In this document: piece by piece, positions 8,925 to 16,258 of the stretch
Numbering within the stretch: position 1 is the stretch's first letter
Layout: each line of letters begins with the position of its first letter
The notes under the pieces: generated by a model
Seen by the model: only the letters and a program-made list of their open reading frames with translations
Database searches by the model: none
Told to the model about the DNA's origin: nothing
Translations under genes and position numbers: made by a program
Virus record (IMG/VR): IMGVR_UViG_3300045921_000920
Span: 1-40,441 of that record
Reading direction: 5' to 3' (one strand)
Length of the DNA stretch: 40,441 nt
Origin: a virus

Positions 8925-9356
8925 TCATCGAGTATTATCGACGGCCTCAAACCGCATGTGCTGCGCACGCCAGCAAGCCTCAGCCGCCACCAGGCGTAGA
9001 TGCCGCTCTGTGAGATTGGAATCTTGAACGGTGGCGTTGATATCGAGAAGCGCCTCCTGAATGTCCGGCGCCAGCAGTGTCAGGTTCATGATCTGTGTCA
9101 CACGCGCCCGGGTAACGTAGCCCAGCTCCGCGACCTCGGCGTAGTCCTTCACCTCCCCACGGTCGATCATGTCCTGGAATTTGATGGCGAGGGCCATCAG
9201 GCGTGTCAGGCGAGGGATCTTTGGGGTGGCCGGTTCGGGCGGTTTGGTCTTCTTCGCGCCCGGCCTTGCCCGCTCGCGGCGTGTCATGGGGATGACGGTC
9301 TCCACCTGCACAGAATCGCCAGTGGTGGTATCGCATTTCAGAGAATCCCTTGGCAT
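8925..9356 (-). CDS. small HTH (ParB/sigma-like) protein next to the serine recombinase
   Basis: This 143-aa protein has a basic, Pro/Lys-rich N-terminus. It continues with a helical core ALAIKFQDMIDRGEVKDYAEV and a helix-turn-helix (AELGYVTRARVTQIMNL, about residues 74-90), then LLAPDIQEALL and a C-terminal ERHLRLVAAE segment. Small proteins of this layout often sit beside large serine recombinases and DUF2924 genes. The start overlaps the recombinase stop by 19 nt and has an AAAGGA ribosome-binding site, so it is translationally coupled. A DNA-binding or accessory recombination role is likely but not proven. Confidence 0.7.
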   Translation of the reverse strand: MPRDSLKCDTTTGDSVQVETVIPMTRRERARPGAKKTKPPEPATPKIPRLTRLMALAIKFQDMIDRGEVKDYAEVAELGYVTRARVTQIMNLTLLAPDIQEALLDINATVQDSNLTERHLRLVAAEACWRAQHMRFEAVDNTR

Positions 9357-10906
9357 AGTTCCTTTGCTCCTGTGCTGCGGAAGTTTACGGTCACTTTGCC
9401 GGTGACGCCGTCGTAGCCGACCTTTTCCACCAGCAACTGGACGAGTTGCTCCTGCTCGCGAGTGGCCAGCGAGATCCAGACGCTTTCGAACTCTGCCAGT
9501 GTCCGGCGCAGATCTTCAGGGTCGACCGGGTTCTCTTCGCAGGATCGGATGTCACGAGTAAGCCCATCCAACTGGTGTTCCGTCTTGCGGATCTCGGATT
9601 CCATCGTGGCCATGCGGTCGAAACGGGCACCGGAGTCCTCGGAGGTGTCGGCGGCCAGGCGGGCGAGTTCCAGGTTCAGTTGGCGCAGCGTGCGCCGGAC
9701 GGCGTCCTGTTCCGCCAGAAGCTCCTCTCGGCGCCGGCTCAGTTGGTTGATACATTCGGCGAGGACGGCCTCGGCCAGATGGGGATCCGTTCCTAGGCGG
9801 CGGATGCTGTTGAGTACTGCGCCCTCGATTGCCTCGGCCTGTACGGATTTTGTCTTGCAGTTCTTCCAGCCTTTCTGCTGGGCCTTGTAGCAGACGTAAT
9901 AGCGGTAGCGGCGCGTCCCGCTCTGGGTTACGGTGTGCATCATCGGCGTGCCGCAATGGGTGCAGAACAGGAGCCCGCGAAGCAGGGCGCCGTACTTGTT
10001 CTTGGCCACTGCCCCGCGGGTGCACGCGCCCTGCTTCAGCATCGCCTGCGTGCGGTCCCAGGTCCGCTGGTCAATGATCCTTTCGTGCTCGCCGGGGTAG
10101 GCAACTCCCTTGTGCACCACCACGCCGGTGTAGAGGGCGTTCTTCAGCACGGCGTAGACGGTGCTCTTGTGGAATCGCTTGCCTTCGATCTTCCGGCCCG
10201 CCGCCGTCGTCCATTCCTTGGTGCGCCAGCCAAGCTCATCGATCTCCTGGAGCACGCCGCTGATGGATCCGTGCTTCAGGTAGAGTTCGAACATCTCCCG
10301 GACAATTCGGGCTTCGTGCGCGTTCACCAGTAGCTTCCCTCCCTTGGGATCGATGTCATAGCCGAGTACGGGTATCCCGCCGATCCACTTCCCCTTGCGG
10401 CGGGCGGCCGACAGCTTGTCGCGCGTGCGCTCCGAGATTATCTCCCGTTCAAACTGGGCAAAGGAGAGCAGGATGTTCAGCGTGAGCCTGCCCAGGGAGT
10501 TCGTCGTGTTGAACTGCTGGGTGACGGAAACGAAGCTGATCCCGCGCTGCTCGAAGACCTCCATGATCCGGGCGAAATCGAGGAGTGACCGACTGAGGCG
10601 GTCCACCTTGTAGACCACCACGCAATCCACCGCACGCTGGTTGATGTCGGCCAACAGCCGTCGCAGTGCGGGTCGGTCCATGTTGCCGCCGGTGTAACCG
10701 CCATCGTCGTAGCGATCCTCCACCACCTGCCAGCCTTCGTTCTTCTGGCTGAGGATGAATGCTTCGGCAGCTTCCCGTTGCGCGTCCAGCGAGTTGAACT
10801 CCTGTTGCAGGCCTTCCTCGGTAGATTTCCGGGTATAGATCGCGCAGCGGATCACCGAAGCCGGCGCGGGGTTGGTAGCACCGCGCGCACGGTTACTCCT
10901 GGGCAT
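9338..10906 (-). CDS. large serine recombinase
   Basis: This 522-aa protein is a site-specific large serine recombinase. The resolvase catalytic domain carries IRCAIYTRKSTEEG with the nucleophile Ser at residue 28, followed by VYKVDRLSRSLLDF and ISERTRDK. A recombinase domain (GYDIDPKGGKLLVN...) and a zinc ribbon (LLFCTHCGTPM with a second Cys pair near VCYKAQQKGWKNC) follow, then a C-terminal coiled coil. The start MPRSN was chosen because AAGGAGG lies 7 nt upstream; it overlaps the DUF2924 stop by 14 nt. An upstream in-frame start would add 15 residues without a ribosome-binding site. The domains look intact, so it may be active. No att sites were identified. Confidence 0.92.
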   Translation of the reverse strand: MPRSNRARGATNPAPASVIRCAIYTRKSTEEGLQQEFNSLDAQREAAEAFILSQKNEGWQVVEDRYDDGGYTGGNMDRPALRRLLADINQRAVDCVVVYKVDRLSRSLLDFARIMEVFEQRGISFVSVTQQFNTTNSLGRLTLNILLSFAQFEREIISERTRDKLSAARRKGKWIGGIPVLGYDIDPKGGKLLVNAHEARIVREMFELYLKHGSISGVLQEIDELGWRTKEWTTAAGRKIEGKRFHKSTVYAVLKNALYTGVVVHKGVAYPGEHERIIDQRTWDRTQAMLKQGACTRGAVAKNKYGALLRGLLFCTHCGTPMMHTVTQSGTRRYRYYVCYKAQQKGWKNCKTKSVQAEAIEGAVLNSIRRLGTDPHLAEAVLAECINQLSRRREELLAEQDAVRRTLRQLNLELARLAADTSEDSGARFDRMATMESEIRKTEHQLDGLTRDIRSCEENPVDPEDLRRTLAEFESVWISLATREQEQLVQLLVEKVGYDGVTGKVTVNFRSTGAKELCQGIL

Positions 10907-11411
10907 TGGCTGCCTCCTTGGGGCTGGGCAGCCCGAAAAACGAAAAACCATTCCAGTGGGTGCCGGTGACTTCCATGGCGATCGCGGTCAGGGACCGGTA
11001 TAGCTTCCCCTGGAATTCGAAGCCGTCCACCCGGACTTTGACGGCCACGCGCTGCCCTTTGAACTCACGTTCCAGCCAGGCTCCGGGTGGCGGGAGCCTC
11101 GGATCAAGCGCGCGCGGAACGCGCACGCTGACGCTCAGGTAGGAATCGACCTTTGGGTCCTGCCCGTTCTTCGGCTTTGGCGCCCGCAATCGCAGGTCCG
11201 CGTCGTTGGCGATCTCGAGGGCGCGGCGGCGCGCTCGTTCCGAAAGGCCACCTTCTGCCAGTGCCTGGATCCGCCAGGCAATTCTGCGGAACAGGTACTG
11301 CTTGTGATTCGACCGGGATTCCTCACCGAAGACCTCCCGGTACCTGTCCCGGAGCTGGTTGACCGTCATCCGGCCGAGCTCCTCAATCTGCTCTTGGATC
11401 GAGTGTTCCAC
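10893..11411 (-). CDS. DUF2924 family protein
   Basis: This 172-aa protein belongs to DUF2924. The N-terminal helical part has IEELGRMTVNQLRDRYREVFGEE and HKQYLFRRIAWRIQALAEGG. The C-terminal part has LPPPGAWLEREFKGQRVAVKV, FEFQGKLYRSLTAIA and TGTHWNGFSFFGL, the usual beta domain of the family. A GTG start at 11411 was chosen because GGAGAG sits 4 to 9 nt upstream. An ATG at 11450 is possible but has a weaker site. DUF2924 genes commonly precede serine recombinases, and here the two overlap, so this is one operon. Its biochemical role is unknown; DNA binding or recombination control is a guess. Confidence 0.85.
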   Translation of the reverse strand: MEHSIQEQIEELGRMTVNQLRDRYREVFGEESRSNHKQYLFRRIAWRIQALAEGGLSERARRRALEIANDADLRLRAPKPKNGQDPKVDSYLSVSVRVPRALDPRLPPPGAWLEREFKGQRVAVKVRVDGFEFQGKLYRSLTAIAMEVTGTHWNGFSFFGLPSPKEAANAQE

Positions 11412-11607
11412 TCGTCTCTCCTTTCTCGAAGGCGTTAACCTCGTGTCCATGAGGGCTCGACTTCGGAGGAGTAGCAAGGGAATCGGGATAACGATTCTGG
11501 TCCCGTTGCCGCAGGTATCCGGCGGCCAGGAATCGGGCGATCGACTGGAAGTCCTCGGGTGGAATCCGCAAGGCGGCGTACCTCGCTGATGTGGTCTGGG
11601 GCGCCAC
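11383..11607 (-). CDS. possible small ORF upstream of DUF2924
   Basis: A 74-codon reading frame from a GTG at 11607 contains RYAALRIPPEDFQSIARFLAAG, which reads like a real helical peptide. It runs 29 nt into the DUF2924 gene. There is no convincing ribosome-binding site and the C-terminal part is low-quality sequence. It may be a small member of the recombinase operon or a chance frame. Confidence 0.25.
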   Translation of the reverse strand: MAPQTTSARYAALRIPPEDFQSIARFLAAGYLRQRDQNRYPDSLATPPKSSPHGHEVNAFEKGETSGTLDPRAD

Positions 11608-12303
11608 AGCAGAAGTCCGCCACGCGGTCGTTCGGCTGGAACTTGGAGAGGGAGGATACGATTCGTTTCTCCCTACGCAGTAAACATACGCGAGGTACGG
11701 CAAAAGTGGAAACCGGAGCACGGGAGTTGAGAATCGGCGGAAGCGCGCAAACGGCCAATTGGTGGGAGTCGGGAGCCGATCGGTCAGAACGCTCCCGGCA
11801 AATCGGCTTTGCCGGGACGTCCTGTCAGGCGGTCTGAACGGGTGCCGTTAACCAAAATTGGGCTGTCTCACGCCGGAGAATGAGAATTTTGGGCGAGAGT
11901 GAGAGGAAATGGGCAGGTTGGGTGCCACGGGCGTTTCTCAACGAGGCGGTGAAGGGAGAGGGCGAGAGTCGCGAGATCCTTCGAATGCTGGCCATTTCGG
12001 CGCAATTCGCGCCGGCACACGTTGGCCGATGTCGTTAACCACTGGGAGAAAGGAATTCGTACGAACGGGGGATTGGCTCGGCAGGCCAAACAAAGGGTGT
12101 TTTCAGGTGGAGGTGCGCCTCGCAAGTTACTGATTAGCCTTGGCCTGCTCAAAATCAGCAGGGCGAGCCTCCCAGATCGCCGCATTCATAGGTTCCTCTC
12201 CGCGCCGATCTCGAGTCGGTGAGAGCATCCGACGCTGGGACTCGACAATGCGCCGTGATGTCGGTAAGAAACGGTTATCATCGTTGGCTATCCCGGCGGC
12301 TAA
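11608..12303. other. gene-poor stretch between the recombinase island and the RHS orphan array
   Basis: Nearly 700 nt hold no convincing full gene. A perfect hairpin lies at 11793-11817. On the minus strand at 12127-12189 a 20-codon mini-ORF (MNAAIWEARPADFEQAKANQ) follows a GGAGAGGAA ribosome-binding site; it may be the surviving 5' end of a lost gene. On the plus strand near 11897-12036 there is an open stretch (FLNEAVKGEGESREILRMLA) with no clear start, possibly another gene fragment. The region looks like decayed or recombined DNA. Confidence 0.4.
11793..11817. terminator. strong hairpin without clear T-tract
   Basis: TCCCGGCAAA (11793-11802) pairs perfectly with TTTGCCGGGA (11808-11817) across a 5-nt loop. 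No run of T follows on either strand, so it is only terminator-like. It could equally be a recombination or regulatory structure upstream of the minus-strand recombinase operon. Confidence 0.3.
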
Positions 12304-12508
12304 ATCGTCCTCCGCTACCGCTCTGCGCTCCCGATCGACGCCATCTGGCAGCAGCTCGCCGGTGAGGCCGACGGCATCATCTACTGCGCCCGCTGTCCCG
12401 CACCCAACTGCCGCCGCTGGTTCCGCCGCACCCGTGGCCACAGCGACCGCCAGTACTGCGCAGCCACATGCCGGATGCGCGCCTGGCGAGCATATGCAGC
12501 CCAGCCTG
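12304..12508 (+). pseudogene. 3' remnant of a CGNR-like zinc-finger protein gene
   Basis: After an in-frame TAA (12301-12303) the plus strand reads VLRYRSALPIDAIWQQLAGE, then CARCPAPNCRRWF and RQYCAATCRMRAWRAYAAQ. Paired cysteines with WF, a short spacer and a C-x3-C followed by R-x-R-x-W is the usual C-terminal zinc-finger layout of CGNR/ABATE-like proteins. There is no start codon in this frame and no N-terminal part, so only the 3' end survives. Its end abuts the stop codon of the last orphan immunity gene (12509). The RHS orphan array may therefore have been inserted into, or recombined with, this gene. Confidence 0.5.
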
Positions 12509-12976
12509 TCACTTCTTGCCCTTCGCCTCGGCTTCCACTACCTTCGTAACCTCGATCATCATATCGAAGGAGCTAAGATGCCCATAGCGTTGTTTCGTGC
12601 CCTTCAGCTTTTCCTTTATGGACTCTGGCAACTTCGGATCGATGGGCGCCAGTTCCGGCCCACGAAAGACGCCTTCCAGCACAACTTCCGCTTGCCGATC
12701 CTTCCGGAGGATTTGGCGCAGCCTCCTCTTTTTCCCTTGCACGTGCGCTCGAGGGGAAACAAACACGAGGGGCTCGCCGTTCCGGCACGCAGGATCGGAT
12801 AACGCGCTCTGCTCCGCTCCCTCCTGAAACAAAGCTCTGACCCGAATGGTCTTGCCGCTGAACTGTTGCCAGTTCGTGACAAGAGCACACAGGTCCAGCT
12901 GTTGAGGCTCCTTTCTAGTCTGCGGTGCCACCGGCACGGACGCAACAAAGACCAGGCAAATGAACAGATTACACAT
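12509..12976 (-). CDS. putative periplasmic immunity protein for orphan tip 3
   Basis: This 155-aa protein has a signal peptide (MCNLFICLVFVASVPVAPQ) and so should be periplasmic, or a lipoprotein if a Cys is used. The body contains LCALVTNWQQFSGKTIRVRA, a DPACRNGEPLVFV segment and a basic stretch (KGKKRRLRQILRKDRQAEV). This resembles small OB-fold-like secreted proteins in which a Gly-Lys-x-(I/V)-R-V-R strand precedes a short Cys-containing loop. It has a good ribosome-binding site (AAGGAG) and starts 13 nt after the metallopeptidase-like orphan tip. A periplasmic inhibitor of an exported metallopeptidase would fit, but immunity is inferred only from position. Confidence 0.6.
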   Translation of the reverse strand: MCNLFICLVFVASVPVAPQTRKEPQQLDLCALVTNWQQFSGKTIRVRALFQEGAEQSALSDPACRNGEPLVFVSPRAHVQGKKRRLRQILRKDRQAEVVLEGVFRGPELAPIDPKLPESIKEKLKGTKQRYGHLSSFDMMIEVTKVVEAEAKGKK

Positions 12977-12989
12977 GGCGCGTTTCTCC

Positions 12990-14219
12990 TTACTGGTTCC
13001 GGAAGAACGGCTCGGGATAAAGAACTGAGTCGAGATCCTTGTACCCCTGCCTGGGATCGTTCAACAGGTCTTGGATGAGCTGATCCCTCAACGCCGGCAT
13101 CATGCCAGGTGTGAACTTGCACTCTCTCTGAACGCCGCAGGGGCCATAGTTCAGCGGATCATTTCCGGAGAGCGAGATGCCGATCGACAGTTGGTACGCT
13201 CTGGTCTCGGTTGCACGGTGGGTGATATTGAGGCGCTGGTCAAATATCCCACCGGTGTTCACGCTGTTGATGAACTCCTGGTAGTCGGCGACATGACTGC
13301 CCTCATGCGCGATTGTGCCAAGATTGCCGATCTGTCCCTTCTGTATGGTCACAAGCAGCGTCGCCTGGACCTTCGAGGGATCAGCCGGATTCGCCTCGAT
13401 GCCGGTACCAGTCCTCTGGACCGTCCCGCCACGATCGACCTTGCCTGACGTGATCTTGTCTGCGAATCCAACAGTGACGCCATTGCGTTTCCCAGGGTCG
13501 CCGTAGGCTAAGCCGGCGCGGCGAATGTCCGCATTCTTTGAGTTTAGGGCCTGCTGGCGCGTCTGCTCAAAGGCAGCGCACTCTTTCTCGGTCCCGCTGC
13601 AGATGTACTTCCCAGTCGGGTCCCTGAATCGCAGCGGATTGTTTCGGACATAGGCGTACATGTTCCACTGCTGCGGGTCCAGAAGCTTCTGCTTCAGGAT
13701 GTGAACCGGATCTGGGCTGGTAAACCTCCCCTGCGCCCCCGAGAAATACCTCGCCCCGAAGTAATCCAGCGCCGTCTCTGCGTCCCTTTCCTTGCCCGTA
13801 AACTTCACCCTGGGCTCGGTGGCGCTCGCGTAGCACGAGCCGCGCCCGCCCATGCCCTGCGTCATCTGCTCGCCGAACGGCAGGTAGTCCAGGCACCGCC
13901 GCTCAGCGCCGGTCGAGCTCGTCACCAGCCGCGTCGAGCCCAGATGGTCTGCCGTCAGGTACTCCGTGCCCACCGGATCCGCCGTGCCGCCGTACTCCGC
14001 CGCCAGCCGGCCGAAGGCGTCGTACACCATCACCACCGGGCCCTTCTTCACCCGCCGCCCTTCGCCGTCGTAGGCGTAATTCGTCGTGATGCTGTTCAGC
14101 GTGCTCGACACCAGGCGGTTCTCGGCGTCGTAGGCGAACGTGAAGCCCCCGATCGCCGTCAGGTTGCCGGCCGCGTCGTACGCGATGCCAAGTTGCGGGT
14201 TCACGAGCTGGTTCTTCAC
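12990..14219 (-). CDS. orphan RHS tip 3, HExxH metallopeptidase-like toxin
   Basis: This is a 409-aa frame opening at a GTG without a clear ribosome-binding site. Residues 1-204 are RHS core, ending in FTGKERDAETALDYFGARYF and NPLRFRDPTGK; no signal peptide is present. Residues 205-409 form a new tip with GTIAHEGSHVADYQEF. The HEGSH at 305-309 is a zinc-binding HExxH motif, and Glu338 in TETRAYQ is a candidate third ligand. The core is nearly identical at DNA level to that of orphan 2. In-frame core sequence extends upstream to a TAG without an ATG, so it is probably silent unless recombined onto the full-length RHS gene or started at the GTG. Confidence 0.75.
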   Translation of the reverse strand: MKNQLVNPQLGIAYDAAGNLTAIGGFTFAYDAENRLVSSTLNSITTNYAYDGEGRRVKKGPVVMVYDAFGRLAAEYGGTADPVGTEYLTADHLGSTRLVTSSTGAERRCLDYLPFGEQMTQGMGGRGSCYASATEPRVKFTGKERDAETALDYFGARYFSGAQGRFTSPDPVHILKQKLLDPQQWNMYAYVRNNPLRFRDPTGKYICSGTEKECAAFEQTRQQALNSKNADIRRAGLAYGDPGKRNGVTVGFADKITSGKVDRGGTVQRTGTGIEANPADPSKVQATLLVTIQKGQIGNLGTIAHEGSHVADYQEFINSVNTGGIFDQRLNITHRATETRAYQLSIGISLSGNDPLNYGPCGVQRECKFTPGMMPALRDQLIQDLLNDPRQGYKDLDSVLYPEPFFRNQ

Positions 14220-14401
14220 ATTGAACCACGTCGGCGAGACCGGCGTGAAGCTGCCCGGCGCCCAGCCGGCCCCCGTAGACCACGAGGGCGCGTAGCTACT
14301 GCCGCTCTCAATCCTTGCGGCAAGCTCATCAGGCCTTGCGCGCCTTCGATGCTACTGCATGACGATAATTCAAGAACTGTCCAAGAAATCGGGGGCGGTA
14401 C
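13727..14401 (-). repeat. RHS-core direct repeat, copy in orphan 3
   Basis: This segment is closely similar to 15478-16150, with an offset of 1751 nt over most of it. Identity is highest from 13798 to about 14260 and tails off at the low-coordinate side. Both copies end at the same octamer GGCGGTAC (14394-14401 and 16143-16150). It covers the RHS core and a non-RHS-looking leader of about 140 nt. The two copies differ by 2 nt near 14256-14275, which shifts the frame between leader and core. It is a ready substrate for homologous recombination. Confidence 0.75.
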
Positions 14402-14402
14402 A

Positions 14403-14456
14403 CCCGAAGTAATCCAGCCCCGCCTCGGCATCCCGTTCCTTACCGGTGAACTGCAT
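14403..14456 (-). pseudogene. RHS scar (TGKERD fragment) between modules 2 and 3
   Basis: The minus strand reads MQFTGKERDAEAGLDYFG, the hallmark RHS core-end motif, cut off just before ARYFSG. It lies between the immunity gene of module 2 and the leader of orphan 3. The break after YFG falls next to the GGCGGTAC border of the repeated segment. It is best read as the leftover of a former orphan tip truncated by recombination. Confidence 0.7.
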
Positions 14457-14470
14457 GGTTTCGATGGCCG

Positions 14471-14734
14471 TTATAAACGCACTTGGGCTGATCGCCACGC
14501 CTTCCATACCAAATAGACTATTAGCGCATGCGTTGAGATCAATAGGATGAGGATCAGCCAGTCGGTTCCTGTGAATGGAACACGAAGAACCTGAACCTGT
14601 TCGACATCCTCCCGAGGGCTGGTCAATACGATGTTCGCAGGCCAGCCCGATTCCCAGAGCCGATAACCCACGATCAGGTCGACCAAGAGAAGGATTCCAA
14701 GCAATACCGTTAGCGGTATTCTGAAACGACGCAT
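14471..14734 (-). CDS. putative two-TM membrane immunity protein for orphan tip 2
   Basis: This 87-aa protein has two predicted membrane helices (about residues 7-24, IPLTVLLGILLLVDLIVGY, and about 57-78, TDWLILILLISTHALIVYL) joined by a loop of about 30 residues. The tail is short and basic. It has a GGGAGAAGAG ribosome-binding site and lies 12 nt after orphan tip 2. No family was recognised. Position and small membrane-protein nature suit an immunity protein against an envelope-acting toxin. The function is inferred. Confidence 0.6.
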   Translation of the reverse strand: MRRFRIPLTVLLGILLLVDLIVGYRLWESGWPANIVLTSPREDVEQVQVLRVPFTGTDWLILILLISTHALIVYLVWKAWRSAQVRL

Positions 14735-14746
14735 CGCTCTTCTCCC

Positions 14747-16078
14747 TCACTGCCTCGGCTTGTTAGCCTCGGGATTCAGCGGAACCGCGTACCGTCGCGG
14801 TATGAGGCCTTCGCGGAACCCTTGCTGGCTCGCACCAGCCGCCTGCGCCGCCACCCTGCTGTCTACGACGGCCTCGCGGGCCAAGTATTGGAGGAAACCT
14901 GCAATTCCGCCGGGCAGTGGGTTGTAAACGTCGCCCAGGAACTGGTGACCAAACTCGTGCTCAGTCGTGTTCGTGAACAGCGGGTAGGCGTTTCGGTCGT
15001 GGACCTCATTGAAGTTCACGAACGTCACAGCAACGTCCGTATTCCGATCTACGCCGGAAACGCCGACCGCGCCGTTTGGCGTGGCGTTCGAGACGACGAG
15101 ATTCAGCGCGTCCGATTTGATTCCTGTCAGTTGCGGTTGGCCGTTTGCTCCAACCGTGTAGGAGCCCGCCGTGTACGTGAAGTCCAGCTTGATGTTGGAA
15201 GTGCCGTAGTCCTTCTGAGCTTTGGCAAGTTGGCCTTGCTCGAACTTCTTCTTCTGTTCCGCGGTTAAACCCCTGCCCCTGTTGGCCGTCCGATCATAAA
15301 GGACGTTCACCTTCACGACGATGGTGCACTTTGGGTCTTTGGCACAGTCCTCAGGAACCTCCAGGCCGTCAGGATCCACGTAGCGCAAAGGGTTATTGAA
15401 CGCATATGAGTATCGGTTCCATGTCTGTGGATCGCTCGCCTTAGCGCTCGCCATAAGCGGATCGGGCGTCGTAAACCGCCCCTGCGCTCCCGAAAAGTAC
15501 CGAGCACCGGAATAATCCAATCCCGTCTCCGCATCCCGCTCTTTCCCCGTAAACTTCACCCTCGGCTCGGTGGCGCTGGCGTAGCACGACCCGCGCCCGC
15601 CCATGCCCTGCGTCATCTGCTCGCCGAACGGCAGGTAGTCCAGGCACCGCCGCTCAGCGCCGGTCGAGCTCGTCACCAGCCGCGTCGAGCCCAGATGGTC
15701 TGTCGTCAAATACTCCGTCCCCACCGGATCCGCCGTGCCGCCGTACTCCGCCGCCAGCCGCCCGAAGGCGTCATAGACCATCACCACCGAGCCCTTCTTC
15801 ACCCGCCGCCCTTCGCCGTCGTAGGCGTAGGTCGTTGTCACGCTGTTCAGCGTGCTCGACACCAGGCGGTTCTCGGCGTCGTACTCAAACGTGAATCCCC
15901 CGATCGCCGTCAGGTTGCCCGCCGCATCGTACGCGATGCCAAGTTGCGGGTTCACGAGCTGGTTCTTCACATTGAACCACGTCGGCGAGACCGGCGTGAA
16001 GCTCCCGGCACCAACCGGCACCCGTAGACCACGACGGCACGTGAATACTGCCACCTTCAATCCTTGCGGCAGGCTCAT
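14747..16078 (-). CDS. orphan RHS tip 2, HExxH metallopeptidase-like toxin
   Basis: Taken from the ATG of MSLPQG, which has AGGA upstream, this encodes 443 aa; an ATG at 16222 inside an RHS scar would add 48 residues. A leader of about 36 residues is followed by RHS core ending in FTGKERDAETGLDYSGARYF and NPLRYVDPDG near residue 238. The tip (about 239-443) contains TTEHEFGHQFLGD, an HExxH zinc motif at 374-378 with an Asp five residues after the second His. This resembles HExxH-type zincins but is not a strict metzincin motif. A 2-nt deletion relative to orphan 3 puts the MSLPQG start in frame with the core, so this orphan could be translated. It lacks a recognisable signal peptide. Confidence 0.75.
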   Translation of the reverse strand: MSLPQGLKVAVFTCRRGLRVPVGAGSFTPVSPTWFNVKNQLVNPQLGIAYDAAGNLTAIGGFTFEYDAENRLVSSTLNSVTTTYAYDGEGRRVKKGSVVMVYDAFGRLAAEYGGTADPVGTEYLTTDHLGSTRLVTSSTGAERRCLDYLPFGEQMTQGMGGRGSCYASATEPRVKFTGKERDAETGLDYSGARYFSGAQGRFTTPDPLMASAKASDPQTWNRYSYAFNNPLRYVDPDGLEVPEDCAKDPKCTIVVKVNVLYDRTANRGRGLTAEQKKKFEQGQLAKAQKDYGTSNIKLDFTYTAGSYTVGANGQPQLTGIKSDALNLVVSNATPNGAVGVSGVDRNTDVAVTFVNFNEVHDRNAYPLFTNTTEHEFGHQFLGDVYNPLPGGIAGFLQYLAREAVVDSRVAAQAAGASQQGFREGLIPRRYAVPLNPEANKPRQ

Positions 16079-16150
16079 CGGGTCCTGCGTGCCCTCGATC
16101 CAACTACATGACGATAATTCAAGAAACTGTCCAGGGAATATGGGCGGTAC
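15478..16150 (-). repeat. RHS-core direct repeat, copy in orphan 2
   Basis: This is the partner of the 13727-14401 repeat. It spans the end of the leader, the RHS core and the common GGCGGTAC border at 16143-16150. The copies differ by a 2-nt deletion near 16007-16026 and by scattered substitutions. Identity is lower toward the TGKERD part. Confidence 0.75.
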
Positions 16151-16151
16151 A

Positions 16152-16244
16152 GGATGATGTGAGTCGACCTTCGGCTGCGTAGTAGTAACGGGCCAGAAAG
16201 TAATCGGACCCTGTCTCCGCATCCCGTTTCTTGCTGGCGAATCT
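16152..16244 (-). pseudogene. RHS scar between modules 1 and 2
   Basis: The minus strand encodes RFASKKRDAETGSDYFLARY, then YYAAEGRLTSS. This is a diverged version of the FTGKERDAETGLDYFGARYFSGAQGRFTSPD core end, stopping inside the LTSPD position. It follows the immunity gene at 16259 and ends next to the GGCGGTAC border of orphan 2. It is interpreted as the leftover of an earlier orphan tip truncated by recombination. Confidence 0.7.
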
Positions 16245-16258
16245 TGTAGCCAAGCACG

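Noticed and set aside
11793-11817. Hairpin as an intrinsic terminator of the recombinase operon
   Set aside because: No T-tract follows and it lies upstream, not downstream, of that minus-strand operon; it is kept only as a low-confidence hairpin.
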